Part shown: in pieces, positions 1-8,348 of the stretch
How the letters are laid out: the number at the start of each line of letters is the position of its first letter
Position numbering within the stretch: position 1 is the first letter of the stretch
NCBI GenBank assembly: GCA_903863015.1
Contig: CAIPAI010000005.1
Coordinates: 1 to 55,403 of the forward strand
Direction: 5' to 3'
Length of the DNA stretch: 55,403 nucleotides
Origin: an uncultured Actinomycetes bacterium
GTDB lineage: Bacteria > Actinomycetota > Actinomycetes > Nanopelagicales > Nanopelagicaceae
Made by a program: the position numbers and the translations under genes
Notes under the pieces: model-generated
What the model saw: only the letters and a program-made list of their open reading frames with translations
The model's database searches: none
What the model was told of the DNA's origin: nothing

Positions 1-1082
1 CAACTCCTGCACCGACACCTGCACCGACGCCGGAGCCAACACCTGCACCAACTCCTGCACCAACGCCGGAGCCAACACCTGCACCAACTCCTGCACCAAA
101 GCCAGAGCTTCCAGAAGCACCAACCCCTCCTGCGACGCCTGAAGTACCAGAGAGTCCTGCACCTGAAACACCAGCACCTACTCCGACGCCTGAAACACCT
201 GCACCCACTCCGACGCCTGAAACACCTGCACCCACACCGACGCCTGAAACACCTGCACCTGCACCCACACCAGCCCCCGTTTTCACGCCAGCACCCGTTT
301 TCACGCCTGCACCAGCACCTGCACCAGCACCAGGTTTTGTGAAAACACCGGAAAGTATTAGTGAGCCAAAGGGTGAAAGTGAGACCGCACTTCCAGCCCC
401 TGCGTTGAAGAACGGTCTTCCGATATCTCCTGCCTTGGGACTCTTGCCTGCACCGAAACCAGAGCCTGAGTTAACAACCCAAACGATTAACTTCCCACCC
501 ATTCCTAGCCGCGAATTCGGTCCAACCGTTCCCTTAAAGGCGACCGCTTCCTCAGGGCTCCCCGTCACTTTCAAATCGGCCACTTCGAGCACGTGTGAAG
601 TCTTGGGACAACGAGAAGATTCGTTCGCTCAAGCCTTACGCAATGCCTTAGCTCCAGATCCTGTTCTCTGCACAGTAGTAGCGACGCAATCCGGTGACGC
701 GAAATTCGCACCAGCTAATCCAGTGGAGAGAAGCTTCACCCTGGTTAAGCCACGTGATAGCGCAGCGATTCCGTCGGTAATCGCAACTCGCATAGTTACA
801 ACGATCGCAGGTCGCATGACGCTCAAGGGTTCAAAGGGCGCACAATTCTCCGCGATGCTCAAGACAAATTCATCATCGACTATTACCGGAAAAATCTCAG
901 CAACTGTGTCAACTCCAGGAATATGCTCGATCTTAAAGATCACGAGCACGAGTGCTTCAGTAGTTTCTATTTCAGTCAAACCGCTTACTCGAGGAACGTG
1001 TTCCGTACAACTTACTTATGCCGGGAATTCAAAGAACAATACGTTGGCAGCAAGCAACAGCTGGAGTGCAGTAATTAATTAA
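1..1082 (+). CDS. Pro/Thr-rich surface protein with Ig-like domains (5' truncated by window)
   Basis: The reading frame is open from base 3 to the stop at 1080-1082 (359 codons seen), so the GTG at 339 is internal and the true start lies upstream. The first ~110 residues are a low-complexity Pro-Thr-Ala-Glu segment (PAPTP/PETPA units), which looks like an extended cell-wall-spanning stalk. After it comes a module of the bacterial Ig-like type: a Q-T-I-N-F start, then A-T-A-S-S-G-L-P-V, then S-T-C-E-V with Cys pairs, then a G-D-A-K-F-type end, as in repeats of large secreted adhesins. A second Cys-containing beta-rich module ends the protein (GTCSVQLTYAGN). No sortase motif or membrane anchor is seen at the C-terminus. 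It probably acts at the cell surface; the substrate is unknown. Its stop overlaps the convergent next gene by 4 nt. Confidence 0.8.
   Translation, partial: TPAPTPAPTPEPTPAPTPAPTPEPTPAPTPAPKPELPEAPTPPATPEVPESPAPETPAPTPTPETPAPTPTPETPAPTPTPETPAPAPTPAPVFTPAPVFTPAPAPAPAPGFVKTPESISEPKGESETALPAPALKNGLPISPALGLLPAPKPEPELTTQTINFPPIPSREFGPTVPLKATASSGLPVTFKSATSSTCEVLGQREDSFAQALRNALAPDPVLCTVVATQSGDAKFAPANPVERSFTLVKPRDSAAIPSVIATRIVTTIAGRMTLKGSKGAQFSAMLKTNSSSTITGKISATVSTPGICSILKITSTSASVVSISVKPLTRGTCSVQLTYAGNSKNNTLAASNSWSAVIN
3..338 (+). repeat. In-frame tandem repeats encoding Pro/Thr-rich stalk
   Basis: Several repeat families run in the coding frame. A 27-nt unit encoding PTPTPETPA occurs three times in a row at 177-203, 204-230 and 231-257, with one or two third-base changes. 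A related 36-nt unit (TPAPTPEPTPAP) lies at 51-86 with partial copies on both sides. An 18-nt unit encoding PVFTPA occurs twice at about 277-312. All lengths are multiples of three, so copy-number change would keep the frame. The array may begin before the window. Confidence 0.85.
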
Positions 1083-1537
1083 CCGTTAGAAATGCATGGA
1101 CGACGTCGGAGCTCGGCCACATAATCACTCGGTGCACCCGCAGCTTCTGCAGCATCAGCCATCGTTCCTAGGTAGCGTGCGCTAGGAAGCCCACCTTCAT
1201 AGCCATTGAGGACATAGAGCCAGGCGAGTGGGAAGCCATCGAGAGTGTGGACGCGAACTCGAATCTTTGTGTAAAGCCCGATTGTGACGCCTTCCCACTC
1301 ATCCAGGTTCTTTTCGTCATCCGACGTAATCTCGTAGAGCCCTACAAAAACATGGCTCTTGGGATCTTCCGGGCTCTCAACGACGGTGGCCAGCGCGCCC
1401 TCCCAGCCCATATCTTCTCCGCCGAAGGTGAGGCGCCACCCTTCCAGCCAGCCGGTGCCCCTAAAGGGGGAGTGGGGCGCCCGACGGAGCATCTGAGCAG
1501 GATCAAGGTTCGATCCGAATGCTGCGTAGAGGGCCAT
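1079..1537 (-). CDS. Gamma-glutamylcyclotransferase-like protein
   Basis: The 152-residue product begins MALYAAFGSNLDP, which matches the YGSN-type nucleotide/substrate loop at the start of the gamma-glutamylcyclotransferase (GGCT/AIG2) fold, and continues with a typical W-x-L-x-F-G segment and a conserved acidic D-E-W-E-G stretch. Family members release 5-oxoproline from gamma-glutamyl peptides; the substrate here cannot be told from sequence. An 18-codon upstream extension is open, but I prefer the ATG at 1537 because a TACCCT -10 box sits 7 nt before it (leaderless start) and the fold starts there. It is divergent from the lpdA-like gene and its stop overlaps the stop of the upstream convergent gene. 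Confidence 0.75.
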   Translation of the reverse strand: MALYAAFGSNLDPAQMLRRAPHSPFRGTGWLEGWRLTFGGEDMGWEGALATVVESPEDPKSHVFVGLYEITSDDEKNLDEWEGVTIGLYTKIRVRVHTLDGFPLAWLYVLNGYEGGLPSARYLGTMADAAEAAGAPSDYVAELRRRPCISNG

Positions 1538-1544
1538 GTTTAGG

Positions 1545-1550
1545 AGGGTA
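1545..1550 (-). promoter_or_regulatory. Predicted -10 box TACCCT, leaderless start of the GGCT-like gene
   Basis: TACCCT on the minus strand, 7 nt before the ATG at 1537. One of the recurrent TAnnnT-N5-7-start arrangements in this window. Confidence 0.5.
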
Positions 1551-1575
1551 GAAGAGTTAGGGGAGAATGGTCTAC

Positions 1576-2916
1576 ATGACACGCATCGCAATCATCGGCG
1601 CCGGGCCCGGTGGATACGAGGCAGCCCTGGTGGGAGCCCAGTTAGGGGCCGAGGTCACCATCATCGAACGCGATGGCATCGGAGGCTCGGCAGTCCTCAC
1701 CGATTGCGTGCCCAGCAAGAGTTTGGTGGCGACTGCAGTGGCCATGAATGAAATCAAAGATGCCTCTCACCTTGGCATCTCCGCAGAGCATCCAACTTTC
1801 TCTCTCCGAGATGTGAACCGCCGGATTATGGAGCTCGCCTCCGCGCAGTCGGCTGACATCAAGTCTGGTCTCCAAGCAAACGGAGTCCGCATTTTGCCGG
1901 GGCATGCGCGATTTATCTCCGATCATGAAATCGAAGTAACGAATAATTCGGGAACTCAAGTTGTTGAAGCAGATGTCATTTTGATTGCCACGGGTGCACG
2001 TCCGCGCATTCTGGATTCCGCGCAACCCGATGGGGAGCGCATTCTTACGTGGGAGCAGATTTACGATTTGAAAGACCTTCCCCAGGACTTAATCGTCATC
2101 GGGTCCGGTGTGACTGGTGCAGAGTTTGCCTCTGCATACCTCTCACTGGGCTCTCGTGTAACACTTGTTTCCTCGCGCGATCACGTACTGCCCGGCCAAG
2201 ACGCTGATGCTGCCGAAGTAATCGAAACAGTCTTCAATCGCTCAGGTGGAGTTGTGAAGCCGCGGAGCCGGGCAACTGCAGTGAAACGTGAGGGCGAAAG
2301 CGTTGTTGTTACCTTAGAAAGTGGCGAGGAACTTCGAGGATCGCATGCCTTGCTTGCGGTGGGTTCCCTCCCCAACACGGATCGGCTTGCTATTGAAAAC
2401 GCGGGAGTGAAACTCGACGATCGAGGGTTCATCGAAGTTGACCGCGTATCCCGCACCAACGTTCCACATGTTTATGCTGCTGGTGATTGCACCGGTGTCT
2501 TGATGTTGGCATCGGTAGCGGCCATGCAGGGTCGTATCGCGATGTGGCACGCGCTAGGCGAAGCAGTGACGCCACTCAATCTAGAGAGTGTTTCCGCAAC
2601 TGTTTTTACCCAACCAGAGATCGCCACGGTAGGCGATGTCAGCGGGGGAGAATTCACACTTCTCACTTTGGATACCAATGCGCGCGCAAAAATGGAACAC
2701 ATCGACGATGGCTTCATCAAGATATTTGCTCGAGCAAGCGTGATCGTGGGCGCGGTTATCTGTTCCCCGAGGGCGAGCGAGTTGATTCATCCCATAACTG
2801 TGGCGATAACAGGTCGGCTCACGGTTGATCAATTTGCGCAGACTTTTACGGTCTACCCATCACTTTCTGGATCACTTGCAGAAGCAGCGCGCCGACTTCA
2901 TCAATCTGAAGATTAA
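1576..2916 (+). CDS. lpdA: NAD(P)H quinone dehydrogenase, LpdA (Rv3303c) type flavoprotein
   Basis: A 446-residue class I pyridine-nucleotide disulfide oxidoreductase fold: FAD-binding [11 protein letters not shown] near the N-terminus, NAD(P)-binding G-S-G-V-T-G-A-E around residue 180, and the second FAD motif Y-A-A-G-D-C-T-G around 310. The redox-active CxxxxC is absent: the segment reads [14 protein letters not shown], one Cys only. That feature and close similarity along the whole length match mycobacterial LpdA, which reduces quinones rather than lipoamide. A catalytic E3 role in pyruvate dehydrogenase is therefore unlikely. An ATG at 1567 adds MVY, but a Shine-Dalgarno AGGGGAG at 1559-1565 is only 1 nt from it and 10 nt from 1576, so 1576 is favoured, without certainty. 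Convergent with accA3, sharing a 4-nt stop overlap. Confidence 0.85.
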   Translation: MTRIAIIGAGPGGYEAALVGAQLGAEVTIIERDGIGGSAVLTDCVPSKSLVATAVAMNEIKDASHLGISAEHPTFSLRDVNRRIMELASAQSADIKSGLQANGVRILPGHARFISDHEIEVTNNSGTQVVEADVILIATGARPRILDSAQPDGERILTWEQIYDLKDLPQDLIVIGSGVTGAEFASAYLSLGSRVTLVSSRDHVLPGQDADAAEVIETVFNRSGGVVKPRSRATAVKREGESVVVTLESGEELRGSHALLAVGSLPNTDRLAIENAGVKLDDRGFIEVDRVSRTNVPHVYAAGDCTGVLMLASVAAMQGRIAMWHALGEAVTPLNLESVSATVFTQPEIATVGDVSGGEFTLLTLDTNARAKMEHIDDGFIKIFARASVIVGAVICSPRASELIHPITVAITGRLTVDQFAQTFTVYPSLSGSLAEAARRLHQSED

Positions 2917-4643
2917 TTAATCTCGCAGATCGCGGTTCCGGCAGTGATGGTTTCGCCCTTGGCAATCTTGAGTCCGGTGATCGTTCCACTCTTGTGAGCA
3001 TTAAGTGGCTGTTCCATCTTCATGGCCTCAACCACCACGATCAGGTCGCCTTCGTTCACTGTTGCGCCATCTTCAACGGCAACCTTGACCACGGTTCCTT
3101 GCATCGGTGCTACAAGTGAGGCCCCTGTGGCTGCAGCGTTCGTTTTACGAGCGCCGCTGCGTCGAGCGCCGGCAGCTGCTGGGGCGGCGCCGCTTCCGAG
3201 TCCAGCAGGAAGGGTGACATCGAATCGGCGACCATCGACTTCAACAGAAATGGTTTCACGCGTGCCTGCTTCTCCACTTTCGGCAGAACCGTAGGCTGGG
3301 ATTTGGTTCTTAAATTCGGTTTCAATCCAGCGGGTGTGCACGCGAAATGGTTCGTCGCAGAAATCTGCATCTCTCACGACTGCGCGATGGAAGGTGAGAG
3401 CGGTGGGCATTCCTTCTACGATGAAATCATCAAGTGCGCGGCGCGCACGTTCGAGCGCCTCTTTGCGAGTAGCCCCCGTGACAATCAGTTTGGCGAGAAG
3501 TGAGTCGAAATTGCCACCAACTACATCGCCAGCACCGAACCCAGAGTCAAGGCGCACTCCTGGTCCACTTGGCGCAACGAACTTGGTGATCTTTCCTGGT
3601 GCAGGAAGAAATCCACGACCAGGATCTTCGCCGTTGATACGGAATTCGATGCTATGCCCACGGAGGACCGGATCAATAATGGTGAGTTTTTCTCCATCGG
3701 CGATGCGGAACTGCTCGCGAACTAAATCGATACCGGTGACTTCTTCAGAAACTGGGTGCTCCACCTGAAGTCGAGTATTCACTTCAAGGAAAGAGATAGT
3801 GCCGTCTTGACCGACGAGGAATTCACATGTTCCAGCGCCCACGTAGGCGGCTTCCTTCATGATTGCCTTAGATGCGCGATACAACTCAGCGATTTGGGCT
3901 TCACTCAAAAATGGCGCGGGCGCTTCTTCGACAAGTTTTTGGTGGCGACGTTGTAACGAACAATCCCGCGTACTGATGACGGAAATATTTCCGTGTGAAT
4001 CGGCAAGCACTTGAGTCTCAACGTGGCGGGGCTTATCCAGATAGCGCTCAACGAAGCATTCGCCGCGACCAAACGCAGCAACTGCCTCGCGAACTGCAGA
4101 GTCGTAAAGTTCGGCAACTTCTTCTAGGTTGCGAGCGACCTTGAGTCCTCGTCCACCACCACCAAATGCTGCTTTGATCGCAATTGGCAATCCGTGTTCT
4201 TTAGCAAAGGCAACGACTTCGTCGGCACCAGTCACTGGATCTTTCGTTCCCGCTACGAGTGGAGCACCCGCGCGTTGTGCAATATGGCGCGCGGCTACTT
4301 TGTCGCCGAGTGACCGAATTGCGGCAGGCGGTGGTCCGATCCACGTGAGTCCAGCATCGATGACTGCTTGCGCAAACTCTGCGTTCTCTGAAAGGAATCC
4401 ATAACCAGGGTGGATCGCATCGGCGCCACTCTTCTTCGCGGCACCAATAATCTTGTCGAAGACTAGATATGAATCTGCTGCGGTACTACCACCAAGGGCG
4501 ATCGCTTCGTCTGCGGCTTTGACGTGGAGTGAATCAATATCAGGTTCGGCATAGACAGCAACGCTGGCCAGGCCATGGTCGCGGGCGGCGCGGGCAACCC
4601 GGATTGCTATTTCGCCGCGGTTGGCGATGAGGACTTTACGCAC
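2913..4643 (-). CDS. accA3: Acyl-CoA carboxylase alpha subunit (biotin carboxylase + BCCP)
   Basis: This 576-residue protein carboxylates its own biotin with bicarbonate and ATP and hands the carboxyl group to the AccD-type beta subunit to make malonyl-CoA or methylmalonyl-CoA. Visible parts are the N-terminal [13 protein letters not shown] motif, an ATP-grasp domain with the Gly-rich loop A-F-G-G-G-G-R-G, the [10 protein letters not shown] catalytic segment, a linker with an Ala/Arg-rich stretch, and a C-terminal biotinyl domain with VEAMKM; the biotinylated Lys is about residue 542. A GTG at 4649 is in frame, but GTG 4643 fits the family start exactly and lies 6 nt after a TAGCCT box. The gene runs in the same direction as maf-accE-accD, downstream of them. 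Confidence 0.93.
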   Translation of the reverse strand: MRKVLIANRGEIAIRVARAARDHGLASVAVYAEPDIDSLHVKAADEAIALGGSTAADSYLVFDKIIGAAKKSGADAIHPGYGFLSENAEFAQAVIDAGLTWIGPPPAAIRSLGDKVAARHIAQRAGAPLVAGTKDPVTGADEVVAFAKEHGLPIAIKAAFGGGGRGLKVARNLEEVAELYDSAVREAVAAFGRGECFVERYLDKPRHVETQVLADSHGNISVISTRDCSLQRRHQKLVEEAPAPFLSEAQIAELYRASKAIMKEAAYVGAGTCEFLVGQDGTISFLEVNTRLQVEHPVSEEVTGIDLVREQFRIADGEKLTIIDPVLRGHSIEFRINGEDPGRGFLPAPGKITKFVAPSGPGVRLDSGFGAGDVVGGNFDSLLAKLIVTGATRKEALERARRALDDFIVEGMPTALTFHRAVVRDADFCDEPFRVHTRWIETEFKNQIPAYGSAESGEAGTRETISVEVDGRRFDVTLPAGLGSGAAPAAAGARRSGARKTNAAATGASLVAPMQGTVVKVAVEDGATVNEGDLIVVVEAMKMEQPLNAHKSGTITGLKIAKGETITAGTAICEIN

Positions 4644-4649
4644 CCCCAC

Positions 4650-4655
4650 AGGCTA
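4650..4655 (-). promoter_or_regulatory. Predicted -10 box TAGCCT, leaderless accA3
   Basis: TAGCCT on the minus strand with exactly 6 nt to the GTG at 4643. It gives accA3 its own transcript, separate from accD-accE-maf. Confidence 0.6.
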
Positions 4656-4675
4656 GCGCCTGCGCCTACTCAGCT

Positions 4676-5293
4676 TTAAACCGTACGCTCGGCAGGTCGG
4701 GTGAGGAAGGTCTCCCAGCCGAGCCCATGGCGGGCAAAGAGTTCCCGCAAGGTCGGCAAACTGAGCCCTTCGACGTTAGAGGGGTCGCCGTGGATCGAGG
4801 CCACCAGTGGCCCACCGAGTGAGTCAATAGTGAATGAACCGGCCACCTGGAGCGGCTCTCCCGTGGCTATGTAGGCATCCATCTCAGCCGCACTCATATC
4901 AACGATGGTGACATCAGTGGAGGTAAGAGCGCGTTCTACTTTCCCGTTAGCGATGTTGATCAGCGCATGCCCTGTATGCAGAGTGCCGGTGCGACCACTC
5001 ATCTGTTGAAGTCGTTCCTTGGCTACTTCCGGTGTACCTGGTTTTCCATAGGCAACTCCATCGAGTTCAAAGACAGAGTCGCAACCGATGATGAAGCCAT
5101 CACTTCGCCCCGGATTAATTGCTGATGCCTTACGAAGCGCAAGCTCGTACGCCAATTCCTTGGGGCTGAGGGCGAGGAGTTCGGGGGTCTCTTCGTCGAT
5201 ACCGCTCACAATTATTTCTGGCGTGATACCTGACCTGCGAAGCAGAGTGTGTCTGGCAGGAGAGGCTGAAGCCAGGATGACGTGTGGTGCCAT
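4676..5293 (-). CDS. maf: Maf-like nucleotide pyrophosphatase
   Basis: The 205-residue product has the Maf/HAM1-like signature near the start (A-S-A-S-P-A-R-H-T-L-L-R-R-S-G-I) and later I-I-G-C-D-S-V and K-P-G-T-P-E-V-A segments. Maf proteins hydrolyse non-canonical or modified NTPs such as m5UTP or dTTP to the monophosphate. An upstream in-frame ATG (5317) exists, but ATG 5293 overlaps the TGA of accE as ATGA, a standard coupled start, and begins with MAPHVILASAS. It is the third gene of the accD-accE-maf operon; the same order occurs in mycobacteria. Confidence 0.9.
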   Translation of the reverse strand: MAPHVILASASPARHTLLRRSGITPEIIVSGIDEETPELLALSPKELAYELALRKASAINPGRSDGFIIGCDSVFELDGVAYGKPGTPEVAKERLQQMSGRTGTLHTGHALINIANGKVERALTSTDVTIVDMSAAEMDAYIATGEPLQVAGSFTIDSLGGPLVASIHGDPSNVEGLSLPTLRELFARHGLGWETFLTRPAERTV

Positions 5294-5526
5294 CAGTGAA
5301 ATTGTGGCGATCCCCATGCGCCCGTTAAAGGTGTGCGCATGATGGGGCGACCCCAGTTAGAAATGGGTGCTGGCGACGCGTGAGCGCTTCGGCGCGCACT
5401 CACAAGCGTCATGGCCGCCACGATTGCTGCAACCTCTTCGGGTGTGGGGTTTCCACTGATCTGAAAGCCCGCAATTTGCGAAGCGGAGTTCTCTGCCGAG
5501 TTCTCTGCCGAGTTCTCTGCCGACAT
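5293..5526 (-). CDS. accE: Acyl-CoA carboxylase epsilon subunit
   Basis: A 77-residue protein between accD and maf. The core I-S-G-N-P-T-P-E-E-V-A-A-I-V-A-A followed by a Trp/Arg-containing tail (SNWGRP, GAWGSP) is the actinobacterial AccE pattern. AccE bridges or stabilises the alpha-beta carboxylase holoenzyme. The N-terminus starts MSAENSAENSAENSAS, produced by a 12-nt unit repeated three times. The ATG at 5526 begins 1 nt after the accD stop (5528-5530), and its TGA overlaps the maf ATG, so the three genes are translationally coupled. The longer open frame upstream is antisense-like read-through within accD and is ignored. Confidence 0.85.
   Translation of the reverse strand: MSAENSAENSAENSASQIAGFQISGNPTPEEVAAIVAAMTLVSARRSAHASPAPISNWGRPIMRTPLTGAWGSPQFH
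5486..5521 (-). repeat. Three exact copies of a 12-bp unit at the accE 5' end
   Basis: The plus-strand unit GAGTTCTCTGCC occurs three times without change at 5486-5497, 5498-5509 and 5510-5521. On the coding (minus) strand each copy encodes four residues of the A-E-N-S register. Identity at synonymous positions points to recent duplication. Confidence 0.9.
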
Positions 5527-5527
5527 G

Positions 5528-7096
5528 TTAGAGAGGAATGTTTCCGTGTTTACGTGCCGGACGCGTCTCACGCTTATTTCGAAGCGCTCGCAGTGCACGT
5601 ACAACATGAGCACGAGTGTCATGCGGCGGAATGACCGCATCGACATATCCGCGTTCTGCCGCAATAAATGGATTAGCGAACGTATCTTCATACTCGGTCA
5701 CTAATTCGGCGCGACGCTTCTCTGGATTCTTAGCATCCGCTAATTCCTTACGGTAAAGAATATTGACGGCTCCTTGAGCTCCCATTACGGCCACCTGCGC
5801 GGTGGGCCAGGCGAGGTTCACGTCGGCGCCCAGGTGTTTTGAACCCATGACGTCGTAAGCCCCGCCATACGCTTTACGAGTAATCACCGTTATGAGTGGC
5901 ACGGTGGCTTCTGCATACGCATACAGCAACTTGGCGCCGCGACGAATAATTCCGTTCCACTCTTGATCAGTGCCTGGCAAGAAACCGGGAACGTCTACCA
6001 ACGTGATGACTGGAATATTGAACGCATCGCATGTGCGTACGAAACGAGCCGCCTTCTCGCTGGCATCGATATCGAGTGTGCCCGCGAGTTGCATCGGTTG
6101 GTTTGCCACGATGCCGACCGAATGGCCTTCAACGCGCCCGTAGCCCACCAAGATGTTTGGCGCGAAGAGAGCGTGCACTTCTAAGAAGTCTTCATCATCA
6201 AGAATTGCTTCGATGACGCGCTTCATGTCGTAGGGCTGGTTGGCGCTATCCGGAATCAGTTTGTCGAGCGCGGCATCCGTATCGTTGATCTCCAGATCGG
6301 CAATTGTCGGAAATGCGGGAACTGGATCCATGTTGTTGCTCGGGAGGTAAGAGAGCAGCGACTTCACGTATTCGATTGCGTCTTCTTCATCGTGGCCCAT
6401 GTAGTGCGCGACGCCGCTCTTGGTGTTATGCGTGCGCGCACCGCCGAGCTCTTCGAACTCCACATCTTCACCGGTAACTGTTTTGATAACTTCTGGTCCA
6501 GTGATGAACATGTGCGATGTCTTATCTACCATCACAATAAAGTCCGTCATCGCCGGGGAGTAGACCGCGCCACCTGCGCAAGGTCCCATCACGAGCGAAA
6601 TTTGTGGAATCACACCGGATGAGTGTGCGTTGCGCTTGAAGATTTCGGCGTAGAGACCGAGAGCAACCACACCCTCTTGAATACGCGCACCACCTGAATC
6701 GTTGATGCCAATCATGGGCGCACCAATTTTCAGTGCGAAGTCCATCACCTTCACGATCTTTTCGCCGAAGACTTCTCCAAGACTGCCACCGAAGACGGTG
6801 AAGTCTTGGGCGAAGACGCAGACCGTGCGCCCATCGACGGTTCCATGACCTGTGACGACGCCGTCGCCGTAGGGGCGAGACTCGGCCATATCGAAATTCA
6901 CTGATCGGTGGCGAGCAAACTCATCGAACTCAACGAAGGAGCCTTCGTCGAGGAGGAGGGCGATGCGCTCGCGAGCAGTCTTCTTGCCACGCGCATGCTG
7001 CTTCTCGATGGCTCGTTCTGAGCCTGCGTGGATAGCGGCATCAATGCGGTTACCGAGTTCCTCGATTTTGCCCGCGGTCGTGTGAATGTCGCTCAT
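5528..7096 (-). CDS. accD: Acyl-CoA carboxylase beta subunit (carboxyltransferase)
   Basis: A 522-residue carboxyltransferase of the AccD5/PccB type that moves the carboxyl group from biotin to an acyl-CoA. It shows the [10 protein letters not shown] start region, the [12 protein letters not shown] and [18 protein letters not shown] segment of the biotin/acyl-CoA oxyanion site, and the C-terminal half with [10 protein letters not shown] and [12 protein letters not shown]. The similarity favours propionyl-CoA specificity over acetyl-CoA, but this residue-level call is not secure. The ATG at 7096 has GAGGGAG immediately upstream with very short spacing. First gene of the accD-accE-maf operon and divergent from birA, whose product biotinylates the partner AccA3. 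Confidence 0.92.
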   Translation of the reverse strand: MSDIHTTAGKIEELGNRIDAAIHAGSERAIEKQHARGKKTARERIALLLDEGSFVEFDEFARHRSVNFDMAESRPYGDGVVTGHGTVDGRTVCVFAQDFTVFGGSLGEVFGEKIVKVMDFALKIGAPMIGINDSGGARIQEGVVALGLYAEIFKRNAHSSGVIPQISLVMGPCAGGAVYSPAMTDFIVMVDKTSHMFITGPEVIKTVTGEDVEFEELGGARTHNTKSGVAHYMGHDEEDAIEYVKSLLSYLPSNNMDPVPAFPTIADLEINDTDAALDKLIPDSANQPYDMKRVIEAILDDEDFLEVHALFAPNILVGYGRVEGHSVGIVANQPMQLAGTLDIDASEKAARFVRTCDAFNIPVITLVDVPGFLPGTDQEWNGIIRRGAKLLYAYAEATVPLITVITRKAYGGAYDVMGSKHLGADVNLAWPTAQVAVMGAQGAVNILYRKELADAKNPEKRRAELVTEYEDTFANPFIAAERGYVDAVIPPHDTRAHVVRALRALRNKRETRPARKHGNIPL

Positions 7097-7141
7097 GCTC
7101 CCTCAATCTCTCGTCTACGAGATTTTTCCCGATTCATGTCC

Positions 7142-7148
7142 TACGGTA
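7142..7148. promoter_or_regulatory. Symmetric -10 element TACGGTA between birA and accD
   Basis: Plus-strand TACGGT (7142-7147) lies 7 nt before birA ATG 7155. Minus-strand TACCGT (7143-7148) overlaps it by five bases and could start an accD transcript with a leader of about 40 nt that includes a Shine-Dalgarno. The 7-bp element can serve as a -10 on both strands. Confidence 0.45.
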
Positions 7149-7154
7149 CTGAAC

Positions 7155-7910
7155 ATGACCTGGCCATCCACCCCACGACTCCCACTTGATCGGGAACTCC
7201 TGGTCCGCCTGCTGGAATCCTGCCTGCCGGCCGATGCGATTCAAGTCGTGGAGAGCACGGGATCGACCAATACCGACCTGGTCAATCAAGTGAAATCTGA
7301 TCGTGCGGCGCTACTGGTGGCCGAGGAACAGAGCGCAGGGCGGGGTCGGCTCGATCGAACCTGGATCGCCCCGAAGAGCAGCGGACTCCTCTTTTCGCTC
7401 TATTGGCCCGCGCCACTCCTGATGGCTCCTCTTCTCATGGGCGTGGCTGCGGCCGAAGCGTTGCGCTCTACCACCACTATTCCAGTCTCATTGAAGTGGC
7501 CAAATGATTTGATGGTCAGCGATCGCAAATTAGGTGGGATCCTGGCGAGCACATCGGGCGGCGGGGTAGTAATCGGTGTGGGAATCAACGTTTCACTTAC
7601 AGATGCCGAGAAGCCCGACGAGCGTGCTACTTCAATCGTGATGGAGCGCGACGAAGCACCTCCACGCGAGGTACTCATCGCTGAAATCGTTCAACGCTTT
7701 TCCGAGTTGACATCGATTGAGGGTGGAGAATTTCTTGACCGCTACAAAGCTCTCTCATCGACAATCGGTTCGAGAGTGCGCGCAGAAATGGTCAAAGGAG
7801 AGTCCATCGTGGGTACCGCGGTTGGAATTAATTCAACTGGAGCACTGCTGATTAGCAACGATGCGGGAGATCACGTTCTTACCGCTGGTGATGTTTTCCA
7901 TCTCCGGTAA
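7155..7910 (+). CDS. birA: Biotin--[acetyl-CoA-carboxylase] ligase
   Basis: A 251-residue biotin protein ligase without an N-terminal HTH domain, so it is an enzyme only and not a repressor. Motifs: S-T-G-S-T-N-T-D-L near residue 35, the biotin/AMP loop G-R-G-R-L-D-R-T-W near 70, and K-W-P-N-D-L then G-G-I-L just after. It activates biotin to biotinyl-5'-AMP and attaches it to the VEAMKM Lys of AccA3 encoded nearby. An upstream in-frame ATG at 7086 lies inside accD, so ATG 7155 is chosen; it has no Shine-Dalgarno but a TACGGT box 7 nt upstream. Its 3' end overlaps the convergent gtrA-like gene by 32 bp. Confidence 0.9.
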   Translation: MTWPSTPRLPLDRELLVRLLESCLPADAIQVVESTGSTNTDLVNQVKSDRAALLVAEEQSAGRGRLDRTWIAPKSSGLLFSLYWPAPLLMAPLLMGVAAAEALRSTTTIPVSLKWPNDLMVSDRKLGGILASTSGGGVVIGVGINVSLTDAEKPDERATSIVMERDEAPPREVLIAEIVQRFSELTSIEGGEFLDRYKALSSTIGSRVRAEMVKGESIVGTAVGINSTGALLISNDAGDHVLTAGDVFHLR

Positions 7911-8316
7911 AAACAAATTTGCCATAACTCCAGTAACGGAAGATGGTACCTAGCCCTACGCCAATGACATTTCCGCTGAGGTTGTCGGCTAACCCCGAAT
8001 CAAAGTGGAGCACGTAGCGAGAGATTCCCAAGGTGCCCGCAGCAATTGCCACACCGATGGCATTGAGCGTGAGGAAAATGGTTATTTCTCTGCCTAGCGA
8101 AGAAGTTTTTCGATGACTCCAAGTGAAGAGTCGATTTCCAGCAAACGCCACCGCGGTGGAGATGACGCCAGCCAGTACGAGGCCAAGCACAGGATGTGCG
8201 GCAAGCGGGGCCTGAGATGTATGTACGAGGAAGTTGAATGCGGCGAAATTCACCACATAGGCAATGCCGCCCACCACGCCAAACTGGAGTACTTCCAGGG
8301 CTCGCTTCTTCAACAC
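7879..8316 (-). CDS. GtrA-family membrane protein
   Basis: 145 residues with four predicted membrane segments (starting near residues 10, 38, 75 and 105) and the GtrA pattern Q-F-G-V-V-G-G at the N-terminus. GtrA proteins are thought to flip polyprenyl-phosphate-linked sugars for cell-surface glycosylation. The long frame would begin at 8373, inside purK, but GTG 8316 (MLKKRALEV) is preceded by TAGGCT with 7 nt spacing, so it is taken as the start. It is divergent from purK, with only 32 bp between the two start codons. The same neighbour occurs between birA and purK in mycobacteria. Confidence 0.82.
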   Translation of the reverse strand: MLKKRALEVLQFGVVGGIAYVVNFAAFNFLVHTSQAPLAAHPVLGLVLAGVISTAVAFAGNRLFTWSHRKTSSLGREITIFLTLNAIGVAIAAGTLGISRYVLHFDSGLADNLSGNVIGVGLGTIFRYWSYGKFVFTGDGKHHQR

Positions 8317-8323
8317 GAAGTGG

Positions 8324-8342
8324 AGCCTAGCGCCCGTAGGCT
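8324..8342. promoter_or_regulatory. Inverted-repeat bidirectional promoter of gtrA-like gene and purK
   Basis: AGCCTA (8324-8329, TAGGCT on the minus strand) and TAGGCT (8337-8342, plus) form a perfect inverted repeat separated by 7 bp. The first lies 7 nt before GTG 8316, the second 6 nt before ATG 8349. Both genes appear leaderless. Confidence 0.6.
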
Positions 8343-8348
8343 GGGGGC

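Noticed and set aside
3-338. CRISPR array
   Set aside because: The repeats are in frame, contiguous, without unique spacers, and encode a Pro-rich stalk.
629-979. Minus-strand open frame opposite the surface protein
   Set aside because: It lies wholly antisense to a gene with clear protein-level features and shows no family motif.
1576-2916. Dihydrolipoamide dehydrogenase (E3) of pyruvate dehydrogenase
   Set aside because: The redox CxxxxC pair is missing and the sequence follows the LpdA quinone reductase type.
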